A stretch of 64,000 bases of DNA from Gautieria morchelliformis (GCA_015179125.1 WHVA01000184.1:124001-188000), one strand, 5' to 3'. Shown: positions 41,855-54,365, numbered from the stretch's first letter. Translations and numbers: made by a program. Notes: generated from the letters alone by a model not told the origin.

Positions 41855-43985
41855 ATGTTCTCTAGACTCGCACACAGGGCTCTCCTCAAGCCTCAAAATT
41901 CACGCTTGGCTTCTAACCTGGTATGCGAACGCATATATTCACCCATCGCGTCGATTGACGTCCTGCAGTCTCTTAGGGAGACTTTGGATGAAGTCATCCC
42001 GGTCAAGCGTGCACAATTGCAACGGCTGGTGAGTCTTATCGTAAGACATGCTCGCCATCGTCTTGATGCTCTTCATTACGACTGTAGAAGACCGAACATT
42101 CCCAGGCGCATGTCGGAGACATCAAGGTGCTTTTGCATTCTGGTCGTCACCCATACTTTACGACAGACTAAGTGCGTCTCCATCCTCATTCAGGTTGAGA
42201 ATGTCATTGGTGGCATGCGAGGTCTGAAGGCCATGCTTTGGGAGGCTTCTGTCCTCGACCCCAACGAGGTTCGTTCTACGCTCAATATCCGTACAGCTGT
42301 CTGAGTCCGGCGTGCAGGGCATCAGGTTTCACGGTCGGTCGATCACCGACTGCAAGAAACAGCTTCCCGCTGCGAAAGGCGGCAAGGAGATAATCCTAGA
42401 GTCCATGTTGTGGTTGCTGCTCACCGGGAAAGTACCCAGCGAGCAGCAGACGCGGGATTTTTCCCGTCAGCTCGCCGAAAGAGGCGAGCTGCCCCAGTAT
42501 GCAGAGAAAATCATAGACTCGTGCGTTCCGTTCCGCAGCACGGGTACTCCACTTCTAATTTAAACGGCTAAACAGATTGCCCAAGTCACTGCATCCAATG
42601 ACCCAATTAGCCATTGGTGTCTCCGCGCTCAACCATGACAGTAAATTCGTCGCTGCGTACGAGCAAGGAATACCCAAGAACGAGTATTGGACCCATGCGC
42701 TTGAAGATTCCTTGGACCTCATTGCCAAGCTCCCAGCTCTAGCTGCCAGAATCTACACCAACGTGTATCGGAATGGAGCAGCGCTTCCCGCTATAGATAA
42801 AGAAGCTGATGTCGTAGGTAAGCATCATGCATCGTTTCGATTCTTTGGCGTCGAAAGTCACTTCTCTGTACTAGGCAACTACGTGAACATGCTTGGCTAT
42901 GGCGACAATCACAGTCTGACAGAGTATATGAGGCTATATGTCGCACTACATGGAGACCACGAGGGTGGAAACGTCTCTGCACACACCGCACATCTCGTGG
43001 GATCTGCACTGAGCGACCCTTACTTGAGCTATTCCGCTGCCTTGCAAGGTCTCGCAGGTCCGTTGCATGGGTCAGCATCAATACCGTTCATACAGACGAT
43101 ACATCTGCTGACTGGCTTAATCAAGTCTGGCGAACCAGGAAGTGTTACGCTGGATGTTAGACATGCAGGAATCCATTGGTCCACAGGGCACACATGACCA
43201 GATCAAGGAATACTTGTGGAAGACTTTGAGAGCTGGCCGGGTTGTTCCGGGGTACGCCTAGTTCCTCATCCCGTGCGGGTTCCTTGGATTGAATTGATGC
43301 ATAAAGATACGGCCACGGAGTCCTGCGGAGTCCCGATCCGAGATTCATTGCGCTGCAGGAATTTGTCGACACAGAGCCTGAACTCCTGAAGAGTCCCATC
43401 GTTCAGTTGGTCAGGAAGGTAAAGATCATATTCCCGTCTTTCGAGCACAGACGCTAAAGGCCTTGCAGACATTTGAGGTTGCTCCTGCTGTGCTGTTAGA
43501 CCACGGCAAAGTGCGTCATATTTACTGCCATTTCATTCCTATCTAATGCCATTGTTACTGCCAGACCAAGAACCCCTACCCCAACGTGGACGCCACTTCT
43601 GGGTGTATGCTTTACCACTACGGGCTTACTGAGTTCAAGGTCTAGCGAATTTATTGCTTTGTCCGCGAATTGTGCCTAATGACATAACAGTACTACACCG
43701 TTATCTTCGGTGTATCTCGATGTGAGTCTAATTGCATTTGGAGCAAACTCTCTTCTCACTCACATTCATTGCAGCAATCGGCGCTTTGACGCAATACGTC
43801 TGGGACCGTGGTAAGAACAACCGTTAATACCTTCCAGTTTATATTTTATTCATCCGACCACAGCTCTTGGCCTCCCGTTGGAACGTCCGAAATGTAAGTC
43901 CGGTGTCTTTATATACGGCATCCCTTATTCAACTGTTTTTGCAGCTCTATCGCTCGATGTTTTGGAGGGCCTCGTCAAGAAGTAG
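41855..43985 (+). CDS. cit1: Citrate synthase, mitochondrial
   Basis: Condenses oxaloacetate and acetyl-CoA in the TCA cycle. The start at 41855 gives [20 protein letters not shown], an amphipathic presequence without acids. Then [57 protein letters not shown] and [20 protein letters not shown]. Catalytic residues are all visible. The first His is in [19 protein letters not shown]. The second is in [17 protein letters not shown], rebuilt across an intron near 43.25-43.31 kb. The Asp is in [18 protein letters not shown]. The end reads [20 protein letters not shown] and [10 protein letters not shown]. Around nine introns. The [19 protein letters not shown] exon is joined across an intron near 43.07-43.13 kb. 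Confidence 0.95.
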
Positions 43986-44290
43986 ATGACTGGTTCAAAA
44001 GTAAGCGCCCTGGCTTAAACTTCTGTAGATTCCAACAGCATTTTAGATAGACTGTGGTAGAGACATGACCGAACGGCGGAATGGGTAATCTTATGGCTCC
44101 TAATAGACATGAGTGACTTATATAATTAGATATCAAAGGCCCGGAGGAACACTGGGTGCGCATGTGAGGGAGTTGGGGTATTGGCGCTAAGGAGCTATGA
44201 AAACAACAGGTGGCCCTAGGAAGATGACACGGAAAGAAGCCTCAGTCTCAGATCGCAAGAACATGAATAGAAAGGAAAGCCGTCTGACGC
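43986..44290 (+). other. Convergent 3' region
   Basis: About 305 bp between facing stops of citrate synthase and the Pro-rich-tail gene. Nothing conserved was seen. Confidence 0.4.
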
Positions 44291-45556
44291 TTAGAACCGA
44301 CGAGGCTGAGCTGGAGGGGGGTAGTTGCCTGGAGGAGGGCCAGGTCGTCCCTGTACGGGGTATCCTTGCGGCGGCGGCGGATGTGGGTGGTGCGGGTGAC
44401 CATTCGGCGGGGGTGGGTGAGGCTGGTGAGCATTGGGGGGGAAACCTCTCGGAGGTCCTGGCGGAGGGAGAGATTGTTGGGGGTGAGGGATCGGGCGTCC
44501 GCTGGGGCCAGGCATGGGACCTGGGGGAGATCGTTGCTGGGGAGGCGGTCCTCGGGATCCTGGACCCAGAGGCGCTGGGCCGGGATCACGCAGACCTACC
44601 CCCTGTGGTGGGGCAGTGCCTGATCGTTGCGGAACCGGTGCGCCTGCTGAACGCCCCATGAGTCCAGGGTTCTTCTCGGCGGCCTTCAAAATCTCGTCGC
44701 TACGATGGCGTCACTCCCATAAGATAACGCCAGTAACTGAGATGAGGCAGGACTTACTCGAGCAAATTAAGCGCGGCACAGAGGACGACCCATTCTACGC
44801 AGTCCTCATTCCCTTCCCCGAGTGTTTGCCACACAGCCTTCTCTTCGGGGGACTTGCCCGTTATGGAGATCCGAGTTCCCCCACCACCCTGTCCAGGGGG
44901 GTTCTTCTGGATCTTGCCAAACTCGATGCGCTTAGGGGGAATATTGTGTCCTGCATACGCAAAGTAGAACATGCTCCAAAAGGCGGCATTTGGGTTGGGC
45001 TTGGATATCTGGAAGAGAGGCAAGTCTGCAGAGTCGGGAGAGGGAAGGGAGAGCTTGTAAATTGGGGACATGACCCCTGTGTTGGCAATAGACCACTTGA
45101 GGTTGCGGGAAGCTTCGCACCGGACGACACGCGCGGGTGATGAGGGCGCGTGACCCGGATCAGAGGACGATCCCTTGCCCCCTGACTGTCTCGGGGGGAA
45201 GAGTTTAGCGACACAAAGCTCGCCCTGTGGTGACGGGGTCAGCAGATAGTTCTCTGCATTCTGAGATGAGAAGGATGAGTGTCGGAGAGAGCGGAAGAGA
45301 TAGACTGCATACAAAGTTCGTGTGCAAGTATGAGTAAAGAATGTTTTGCGGATTGCCTGCAGTGGAAGGGAGAGGATCAGTAAGAGGCCAACAGGCTTGT
45401 GGCAGGCATTGAAGCTACCGTGGGGAGTGACTATGAGCGTTGGCAGATGATTTGGCATGGGCGGATGAGTCGGGGAGGTATAGACAGAATATACAGCTTC
45501 ATGAAGAAGCCGATGAATAATTGACGACGGTGAGGTGACAGATACATACCGGACAT
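44291..45556 (-). CDS. Conserved-looking protein of unknown function with a Pro/His/Gly-rich C-terminal tail
   Basis: I do not recognise the family. The ATG at 45556 is followed by a tiny first exon (ATGTCCG) and an intron with acceptor near 45.26 kb, giving MSENYLLTPSPQGELCVAKL. A compact, well-balanced domain follows, including RVVRCEASRNLKWSIANTGV, MSPIYKLSLPSPDSADLPLF, NPNAAFWSMFYFAYAGHNIP, PKRIEFGKI and SITGKSPEEKAVWQTLGEG. It ends VEWVVLCAALNLLDDEILKA across an intron at about 44.70-44.75 kb. The tail (from about 44.69 kb) is dominated by Pro, Gly and His (for example HHPHPPPPQGYP). The domain has the mix of strands and aromatic residues of a PH-like fold, but that is inference. The 1.38 kb upstream gap is shared with the B56 gene. 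Confidence 0.75.
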
Positions 45557-46939
45557 TGTGGGGATGTCGATGCAGGATATGAAAGAGAGTAGAGGAAGGG
45601 TATCTTCAGGACTCGGATCGGATGTGGCTTGTGGGTGACAGTTTCGGTCCAAATTGCTCAATCAATGTCGGTTGTCACACGGCAAAGCAGCTGCTCACGT
45701 GACCAGCAGATATCCTATTCGGAGTTCATTTGCACATCCGTTGCCAAATTGCACGCAGCTGGTCTGCTACACTCGGACACTACATACTAGCGATTGCTTG
45801 CGAGAGGAAACGAGTCATTCTGTTTATTTAATTTTAAGCCAAGCTATTGATCCTTGTGGAAGACAGACAATAACTGAAGATATCTGCAGGTCCTTGTGAA
45901 CTCAACTTCCGACGCCGAAGGAACTGATATCCAGTGCCCGTTGTTCCTGCACTGGTCGCCAGGGCAATGAAATCATATTTGGATCTTGTTCCGTGTCGAG
46001 GTACACAATTAACAGGATCGCAAACGCTACCAGTAAATCCTATTAGGTTGCCCAGAACGCGCGTGAATCTCGACGAACAGAGGTATCTCTCAAGAGGAAG
46101 GAGGGGCCGAAATTGTCATCCGATGACGATACATCTGTTCTTCACTTTCAAGGAACAGCAACGTCATGCCTTGTTCTTATAATGAAAGATTTGACGGGCA
46201 GCGCAGAGTAACTGTACATGTTAATTGGCGCAGCAGCAAATCATGTGGAACTCTATCGGCAAGTCGACGAATCGATGGGTCAGAGTTGTAGTTTCCCTGC
46301 CATCATCTATCCTCAACAGGTGGAACACCGAAGGACGAGGAAATTATGAGTATCCCGATGAAGGTCGACTCAGAAGGTCTTCGAACAAGCTTAGTTTCAT
46401 GCAGGCGGGAGCCTCACATGCACACCCCCTGGAAGGATGCGTGGACGCGAGCTTGCTGCGTGACCGGGCAGGGTTTGGCATCCATTGACGTCGAGGGCTG
46501 CAGTGACAGTGGCTATTCGCGCCATTCCTTGGAAGCTTGAATTTTAAAGCTTGAAATTTTGAAGACCAAGCAGACTTGTAGCTTCTGCAGAGCAGGCCTA
46601 TTACTGGGCCCGGTCAATCAGGGGGCCATTTTGTTTTAAAAATTGGAGAGTGTTTATAAACTGTATGGCATATTCTCCCATGCCTAGAAACAGATAAGGA
46701 GCAGGCTGACAGGAGAGGCTGAGTGTTCATAGTAGTGAGAGAGCGCAGCTTGCCGCCTTGCTGGGTGCGAAACCAGGCGCTGACTTGAACAATCGACAAG
46801 CTAGACTCGCACACTAGTACTTACCGATCCACCCTCTCATCTCTCCTTCTACGTACCCTGCTTTCTACGATCGCGTCCTGGCCCTGTACTTTCTCTTCAT
46901 CTCTGCCCAGCGGCCCCTTGTCGCGTCCTGTCTGCTATC
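45557..46939 (+). other. Gene-free divergent region upstream of the B56 subunit gene
   Basis: About 1.38 kb with no recognisable reading frame on either strand. The last 120 bp before 46940 are strongly C/T-rich on the + strand, as in highly expressed fungal promoters and leaders. Confidence 0.45.
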
Positions 46940-49287
46940 ATGAAAAGCATCAAAAAGACCTTGGTACACCCAATCTCCTATCGTCATGTTATCTTCTCAT
47001 CTCTTCCTGTTTCTTTTAAAGCTGGCTCGCAAGAACTCACAAGGCTCACAGCAGGCCGCGCAGCAAGAGGCCAGCACGTCCAGACAGGGCAGGAGTAGCA
47101 CCAATGGTCCAACGCAGGCAAACAATTCGAGGTCTACTCCTTCTGGTTCGACATCTGCTCTCGCAAATATTTCTACCGTTGCTAGTTCCTCATTTCCTGG
47201 TGCAGCGTCGTCTTCTAATACCCTTCAACGCACGTCGTCGCCAAGTGCACCATCAACTCCAGAACGAAGGTACTCGGGCGAAAGGGCGTCGCCAGCACCG
47301 CCGATCGTCGTCGTTAGTTCTGATCCGCAGGGAGAGGCGGTCTCCCCAGCTCGCAATTCATTCAGCTTGCCAGATAGAGGGTTGCAGCATGGCAGCGATG
47401 GAACTCCGCCGAGGAACACCACCCTGAATCGCCTGAGAAATTCAGGCCCCAAGGACACCATTCCCATCGTTGGAAAGCCACCGCGAAAACAGCGCAGTAG
47501 CCGATTCGTGGTGACGCAGCATGTCGACATTGAAAGGTTACCTGGTTTTGTGGGTATGTCAAGTCACAAATATCAACCATCGGAAATGTCGACATGTTGA
47601 CGTTTAACGCAGAGATTCCTGCCGATGGGCGGCCAGAGCTGTTCATCCGAAAACTTCACCAGTGTTCTGTTCTCTTTGATTTTAACGATGCTAGCGCAGA
47701 GCTCAAGGGCAAACAGATAAAGGCCCAAGCCCTGCATGAGATGCTCGACTATGTTACAACCCAGCGTGGTGTTATTACCGAGAATGTATACCCGGAGGTC
47801 ATCAACATGGTGGGTCAACTGTATCGATATCTTAGACGGGCTTTCATGTTTCCTGTTGCAGTTCTCCACCAATTTGTTTCGCTCTATACCACCCCAAGTG
47901 AACCCCACGGGGGATGCTTTCGACCCGGAAGAGGACGAGCCCGTGTTGGAACTCGCCTGGCCTCATCTGCAAATCGTGTACGAATTTTTCTTGAGATTCG
48001 TCGAGAGTCCCGACTTCAACAACAACCTCGCCAAGCGGTACATTGATCAACCGTTTGTTTTAAACCTGTTGGAGCTCTTCGACAGCGAAGATCCACGTGA
48101 ACGTGATTTCCTCAAGACGACTCTGCATCGCATTTATGGCAAGTTCCTGAACTTGCGCGCGTTCATTCGCCGGTCGATCAACAACGTTTTCTTTCAATTT
48201 ATATACGAGTCGGAGCGACACAACGGGATTGCGGAGCTGCTCGAGATCCTAGGGTCGATCATCAACGGCTTTGCCTTGCCGCTAAAGGATGAGCATAAAA
48301 CTTTCCTGACCCGCGTTCTCATACCACTGCACAAGGTCAAGTCGCTCTCGTTGTACCACCCGCAACTCGCATACTGCGTTGTGCAGTTCCTAGAAAAGGA
48401 CTCGAGTTTGACAGAGGAGGTGTTGATGGGCCTTCTAAAATTCTGGCCGAAGGTGAACTCGCCCAAGGAAGTCATGTTCCTCAATGAAGTCGAGGAGGTG
48501 CTGGACGTAATCGACCCGGCAGAGTTTTCTAAGATCCAGGTGCCACTGTTCACACAACTGGCGCGATGCGTCAATAGCCAGCACTTTCAGGTTGCTGAGC
48601 GCGCGCTGTATTACTGGAACAACGAGTATATTGTCAATCTGATGAGCGATAATCTCTCTGTTGTCCTTCCCATTGTTTTTCCTGCACTGTACCAAAACTC
48701 CAAATCTCACTGGAATCGGTGCGTAACCTGTCAATACTCCCGAAGGGCATGCTTACCAGACTTCAGGACAATACACGGGATGGTGTATAATGCGTTGAAA
48801 TTGTTTATGGAGATCAATCCTGAGATGTTTGACGATTGCATGCAGCAGTACAAAGAGACTCGTTTGCAGTAAGACGACGAGTCCATTGCGCGTGAGCCTT
48901 CTGACGCCTGGTTCGTACAGAGAGCGGCAAAGACTCATCGATCGCTACGAGGGGTGGCAAAAGATGCGAGAGGTTGCTTTAAAAAATGCTGGCGACAAGG
49001 TGCCAGACGCAGTGACGACCGAGTATCCACCGCCGCCATCTATAGAGGAGGAGGATCTCGGGGACGTGTCGATAGATCTCAGCGCTGCTATGGAGGCCGG
49101 GGTGGCGCAGTCACTGGACGAAAGCGGCATCGAACGAGTCCCGATGGCGGATCCGGGAATTGGAGGTGTTCCCATGGGGGACGAGCCTGGGTCGCCTGGA
49201 GGACAGGGAGCACATGTGCGCCGGCGGAGCGTGCTGCCTGGTGCGTACGCGAGCCCGTCTGCCCGCACGAACTTGAAGGGAAGCTGA
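46940..49287 (+). CDS. rts1: Protein phosphatase 2A regulatory B subunit, B56 family
   Basis: Directs PP2A to substrates in stress and cell-cycle control. The first exon is very short (MKSIKKTL), joined over an intron to [21 protein letters not shown] Ser-rich disordered N terminus follows, to about 47.5 kb. The B56 HEAT-like domain starts [20 protein letters not shown] and [20 protein letters not shown]. It continues with [75 protein letters not shown] and [20 protein letters not shown]. Further helices are [40 protein letters not shown] and [17 protein letters not shown]. The last exon ([20 protein letters not shown]) ends in an acidic and Gly-rich tail with stop 49285-49287. Conservation is very strong through the whole domain. 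Confidence 0.95.
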
Positions 49288-49719
49288 CCGAGTACGCAGT
49301 TGACCCGTCTGTGTTGCGAGACCTGCAGTCTCACAGAAGCCTCGACGATAGAGCAGGTCCGTCCCGACCACCTGTGGAGGGATGAAGTTGGCGAAAAGCC
49401 GTGTGTATACGAGTTTCAAATTTGTTTTCTCGTCCAAATATCTACGTTCACTCCTTCTCGCTCGACGCATACGTAATACTTTGACTCAAATTTTGCACGC
49501 GTAATTCCAAAAAATTTTATGGTCGCATGTGGAGGGTTCTGGAATAAGCGGGCAGATTGTGGGCCCAGGCGTGTGATGATGTCAGCGACACGAAGATTCT
49601 GTAACTTTCTCTGACGTTCCTTTCCACCCCGAATAAAGGCTGGCAAGCGCGTCGCCGCTTTCCTACATCTAACCATCTTCTTCTAACCTACACCTATCCC
49701 CGTTACAGACGAAAAAAAA
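49288..49719 (+). promoter_or_regulatory. Hsp70 promoter with heat-shock-element-like sites
   Basis: TTCTGGAA at 49537-49544 fits TTCnnGAA and GAAGATTC at 49592-49599 fits GAAnnTTC; these are the two core forms of a heat-shock element. An AATAAAGG sequence near 49632 could serve as a TATA-like box about 85 bp before the ATG. A run of nine A lies immediately before the start codon. Confidence 0.5.
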
Positions 49720-50248
49720 ATGTCTTCATCTAAAGCAGTCGGCATTGACTTGGGCACCACGTACTCGTGAGCTTTTTTCCAATCTTTTTGCCTAGTCGTC
49801 GCTCACATTGTCACCAGTTGTGTCGGTGTCTGGCAAAACGACCGTGTCGAAATCATCGCCAACGACCAGGGCAACCGTACTACCCCTTCATATGTCTCCT
49901 TCTCCGACAACGAGCGACTCATTGGCGATGCCGCTAAGAACCAGATCGCTATGAATCCCCACAACACGTACGCATGACTCCATTCCTTGTCGTGCCTGTC
50001 ATGCTGATATTCATCTGTAGTGTATTTGACGCCAAGCGTCTCATTGGTCGCAAGTTCGACGACGCTGAGGTCCAGTCGGACATGAAGCACTTTCCCTTCA
50101 AGGTCATCAACAAGGGCGGCAAGCCGAATGTCCAGGTCCAATACCGTGGAGAGAGCAAAGACTTCGTGAGTACTACATCTTATTAAGTCTGCGCATGGCT
50201 CATAAGCCCCTTCTCCAGAGCCCTGAGGAAATATCAGCGATGGTGTTG

Positions 50249-50280
<32 letters not shown>

Positions 50281-52029
50281 GGGCACCGTCGTCAACAATG
50301 CTGTAGTCACCGTCCCCGCTTACTTCAACGACTCCCAGCGGCAGGCGACCAAGGATGCCGGTGTCATCTCGGGCCTTAACGTCCTTCGTATTATCAACGA
50401 GCCCACAGCTGCTGCTATCGCGTACGGTCTTGACAAGAAGGTGGCCGGCGAGCGCAATGTCCTCATTTTCGATCTCGGCGGTGGCACGTTCGATGTGTCG
50501 CTGTTGACCATCGAGGAAGGTATTTTCGAGGTCAAGGCTACTGCCGGTGACACCCACTTGGGCGGTGAGGACTTTGACAACCGTCTCGTTAACCACTTTG
50601 TCCAGGAGTTCAAGCGCAAGCACAAGAAGGGTGAGTCATCGCTTGAAATGGACACCCTTGCTATATCAGACTCACCTTCCCTCTTCAATGTAGATCTTTC
50701 CACCAATGCACGTGCTCTCCGTCGTCTCCGTACCGCTTGCGAGCGTGCCAAACGGACTCTCTCCTCTGCCACCCAAACCTCGATCGAAATTGACTCGTTG
50801 TTCGAGGGTATCGACTTCTACACCACTCTTACTCGTGCTCGATTTGAGGAGCTCTGCGGCGACCTTTTCCGTAGCACCTTGGAGCCTGTCGAGAAGGTTC
50901 TCCGTGACTCTAAAATTGACAAGTCCAACGTAGCGGAGATTGTTCTTGTCGGTGGTTCGACCCGTATTCCTCGTATCGTCAAGCTCGTGTCCGACTTTTT
51001 CTCGGGCAAGGAGCCCAACCGCAGTATCAACCCGGACGAGGCTGTCGCATATGGCGCCGCCGTGCAAGCCGCCATTCTTTCGGGTGACACTTCCGAAAAG
51101 ACCCAGGACCTTCTCCTCCTTGATGTCGCCCCGCTCTCCACAGGTATTGAGACTGCCGGTGGTGTCTTCACCCCTCTCATCAAGCGGAACACCACCGTCC
51201 CCACCAAAAAGTCGGAAATATTCTCGACATACTCGGACAACCAACCTGGTGTACTCATCCAGGTCTACGAGGGCGAGCGTGCGCGGACAAAGGACAACAA
51301 CCTTCTCGGTAAATTCGAGCTTTCTGGCATTCCCCCGGCTCCCCGTGGTGTTCCTCAAGTCGAGGTCACCTTCGACATTGACGCCAACGGTATCTTGAAC
51401 GTGTCCGCCTCGGATAAGACTACCGGCAAGTCCAACCGTATTACAATCACCAACGACAAGGGTCGTCTCTCGAAAGAGGAGATTGAGCGTATGGTGTCGG
51501 AGGCCGAGAAATACAAGGGTAAGGCGATCCCCCGAAGTTGAGTATCAGTCACTGATTTTGTTTTATCCAGCCGAGGACGACGCTGCCGCATCCCGTATTG
51601 CCTCGAAAAACGCACTAGAGTCGTACGCGTACAACCTGCGCAATTCGATTCAGGACGAAAAGCTGGCCGACAAATTCGAGGCTGGCGACAAGCAGAAGTT
51701 GGAGACTGCTATCAACGAGACTATCTCGTGGCTCGACGGTGCGCAGGAGGCTACGAAGGAGGAGTACGAGGAGCGGCAAAAGGAGCTCGAGGGTGTTGCC
51801 AACCCCATCATGCAGAAGTTGTATGGTGCCGGTGGGGCTCCTGGTGGTGCCCCTGGTGGTTTCCCTGGCGGCGCACCAGGCGGTTTCCCGGGTGGTGCAC
51901 CAGGCGGCTTCCCGGGGGCAGGTGCTGGTGGTGCACCTGGGGCTGATGGCCCAAGTGTGGAGGAGGTGAGTAATCACATCTCGTTCTGATGATGGTCAGA
52001 GGCTCATTGCTCCTTCGCAGGTTGATTGA
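49720..52029 (+). CDS. ssa: Cytosolic heat shock protein 70 (Ssa type)
   Basis: ATP-driven chaperone. The seven exons 49720-49766, 49818-49967, 50021-50165, 50219-50630, 50694-51518, 51571-51965 and 52021-52029 join in frame to 660 residues. Hsp70 signatures are present: [28 protein letters not shown] and [42 protein letters not shown] and [15 protein letters not shown] are also present. The substrate-binding domain has [20 protein letters not shown]. The tail is a run of GGAPGG/GGFPGG units, then [10 protein letters not shown], so it is cytosolic and can bind TPR co-chaperones. The last exon codes only V-D-stop, splitting EEVD across an intron. Codon usage is strongly C-ending, as expected for high expression. 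Confidence 0.97.
51830..51940 (+). repeat. Gly-Gly-Ala/Phe-Pro tandem repeat in the Hsp70 tail
   Basis: Repeating GGTGGTGCNCC / GGCGGTTTCCC units encode alternating GGAP and GGFP blocks before the EEVD end. Confidence 0.8.
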
Positions 52030-52639
52030 GCGTCCTGTCTTGTTCGTTTCCTTTGTTCACGCTGTATAGTACCGATAGATAATTTCAGAATCCAGGCGGA
52101 CGCACAATAATGAATGAGACGTTCGGCAAATGGAGCCACGAGGAAAATTTGTAATTTAAAACCTAAACTTATCCCAAACATAAGTAGAACATGAATTTCA
52201 CCGCGTTTTAAGGGTTGGTAATTGTAGTCTGAGAACCTGAAAATTAGTCAGTTTATGTTGGTGCTCGGCAAAAGAGTAGGTGAGGTACGCAGATCTCCAA
52301 ATAGGTCTGACCAACCCTAGGATGCGTGCACATTAGATACGCACGTCATTGATCGTGTATCTGAGTGCATCATCTATTCGGATGTGTAAATACCCTAGTG
52401 AATCATATTATAGGTGAGCCTCATTGTCAGATGCCGACCTTGCAGGAACGGCCTCGCGCATATAGTCTACTTGGAGCGCAGTGACCTACAGGCACACCTG
52501 CTTGTAACAGGTAATTGTATTCCAAACCAGTATGAGATAATTTAACCCACAGACATATATTAAAATAAACAGAGATAATATTATTTGAAACCAATACAAA
52601 AAACAGTCACACACATTCTCGACAGCGTCCCCACTCCCC
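52030..52639 (+). other. Spacer downstream of Hsp70
   Basis: About 600 bp with no conserved reading frame, AT-rich toward 52.5-52.6 kb. It holds the Hsp70 3' UTR and separates conserved from accessory sequence. Confidence 0.4.
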
Positions 52640-53195
52640 CTTGTCTCTATATCCCATATATGCGTCGTCTGTGCGCGCATGTCAGCATCAGCGTCTGCGT
52701 CATAGCAGCACCGCACCTTATTCCAGGACCAGACATGATAAGCCGCCCGTCGTCGGAAAAGTCAAGTGAATACATTTCCTCCTGGTGCCCCTCGAACACG
52801 GTGTGGATGGGCTTCTTTGTGACATGCTAGACCTGCGAAAGCAGAAAAAAAAGAGGCAAAGTCAGCACCCATCACCTCACCCCGCCCGCTCCCCCGCCCT
52901 TGCGAACACGTTGCGCCACTCATGCGTATCTGTTTATCCTCAGCACCCATCATGAGGAGCTTCCCGCCGGGGCTAAATCGCATGCTGCGGATATACAGGT
53001 CCCCGAGCTTCGCGCCGCGGCGTCGTCGACCAGCATCTCGAGCGAGGCGACAAAAACCAAAAAAACGAATATGAATCTGACCAACACCGCATCAGCCCAA
53101 CCACACAGAAAGAGAGACACAAAACTGCGGCACACCCTTGTTCCGCACCATGTCTTTGCGCCCGTCTTCGAGTTGTGCGATGCGCGGCATGTGCG
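52640..53195 (-). pseudogene. Decayed fragment of a Tup1-like WD40 repressor
   Basis: On the minus strand, pieces of the Tup1 WD40 region appear in order: LVDDAAARS, then GDLYIRSMRFSPGGKLLMMG and AEDKQIR, then KKPIHTVFEGHQEEMYSLDF and SDDGRLIMSG, then THIWDIET near 52.65 kb. The order and spacing match the Tup1/groucho-type family as I remember it (GDLYIRSVCFSPDGK, ATGAEDKQIRVWDI). Three lesions are visible. LVDDAAARS and GDLYIRS are in different frames, so there is a one-base shift. The splice donor after KQIR reads ATGAGT in place of GTGAGT. The residue expected as Trp in the next exon is an in-frame TAG (rc of 52827-52829). Only three or four of seven blades remain. A working copy is presumably elsewhere in the genome. 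Confidence 0.75.
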
Positions 53196-53406
53196 TGTGC
53201 GCGTAGCACCCTGTGGGTCAGTCAGCATGCGGCGTGGGAGGGCGAGGGACGCACCCTTCACTCGGTTGCCCCCCCTGTTCTCGCGTTGTCACAAGCCTAT
53301 GGTATCAATTGCCAATGCAGAGTACCGATTGTTGAGCTGACTGACTCTGAGGCAGGGATCAACAGTCGAGAAGGATGTTATTATAGCCGCCAGAGGCACA
53401 CCGCGA

Positions 53407-53878
53407 GTGGGTTGTGGTGGTAGGAGTGGAAGCGACGGAGTCTGAAACAAAATGAACTTACAAGTACAAGTAGTACTAGTACTTAGTACTATTAGTATAT
53501 TAGTACGAGCATCGCTGTTACATAAAAATATTTTCTAAGTTCATTTGGTGAATGTATAGCTCCCCGGATGCATTCTGGGTTGACCTCACATGGTCAAAGC
53601 ACGTTTGAGAGCAATTGCTAGCAAGCACTCAACCAATTGGCACTAAAGCTTGTCATCGAGGATGGAGGGTGACCAGAATCCGATACCTTCGAGGTAGGAC
53701 ACATGGTCGATTAGATTTGATGTCACTCCCAGGTATTTGGACGTTCACCTTGCCGGGATCATCGTGGAATCTGATTACTAACTAGTACCTTGCTTTATGT
53801 AGCCCTGTCTCAAACCATATCGGATCAGGATATGTATTCCGACCACAAACACCAAGCCCTAAAACGCGGTGTTTGGTC
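53407..53878 (+). repeat. Left inverted arm
   Basis: Imperfect inverted match to 54408-54877. It includes a CTAGTACT-rich palindromic stretch near 53.46-53.51 kb that differs most between arms. Confidence 0.8.
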
Positions 53879-54189
53879 GTCCTTGTGAGAGCGACACTCA
53901 AACCACTGGTCTGACACCCTCAGATATTCTACAAATCAGACAACCCTCCGTTGCGAACACTTATGGGGTCATGGGCTTGCGTCTCGGCTTGTAGCGACTG
54001 TAGTTGCCCAATAGTTGCTGGGCAATCAATGGGCCGCATTTGTACTCCTGTATGCGCTGTTGAGCTCATGGCCTTCGCAACCCAAACTCCCTAAAATACA
54101 CCAAACATCCTTGTTTCATAGAACCGCGTTACAAATATAGGGATAGTGTTCAGGCACGGATCTCCGCGAGCAAGATTCAAGCTTCAAGC

Positions 54190-54365
54190 CCAGTGAAAAC
54201 AGACTCTGGCCAGATATGGTGAGATATGGCAGCCAAATGGCTCCCCGCACTCACTGGACGTGGCCAGATAATTGAGACCATGCCATCAGGCAAATTCGCA
54301 GATTTGCTTCGAGAACTGGCCAGATCTGGTGCACCATAGTCCAGTATATGGCTGAATCTGGTCAC
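54190..54365 (+). repeat. Cluster of TGGCCAGAT-type motifs in the foldback spacer
   Basis: CTGGCCAGATATGGTGAGAT, GTGGCCAGATAATTG and CTGGCCAGATCTGGTG occur within about 150 bp, followed by GGCTGAATCTGGTC. They are near-palindromic around CCAGATMTGG. Confidence 0.55.

Noticed and set aside
50672-51358. Minus-strand open frame of 228 codons opposite Hsp70
   Set aside because: Hsp70 genes often show antisense open frames because of biased codon use; there is no independent evidence.
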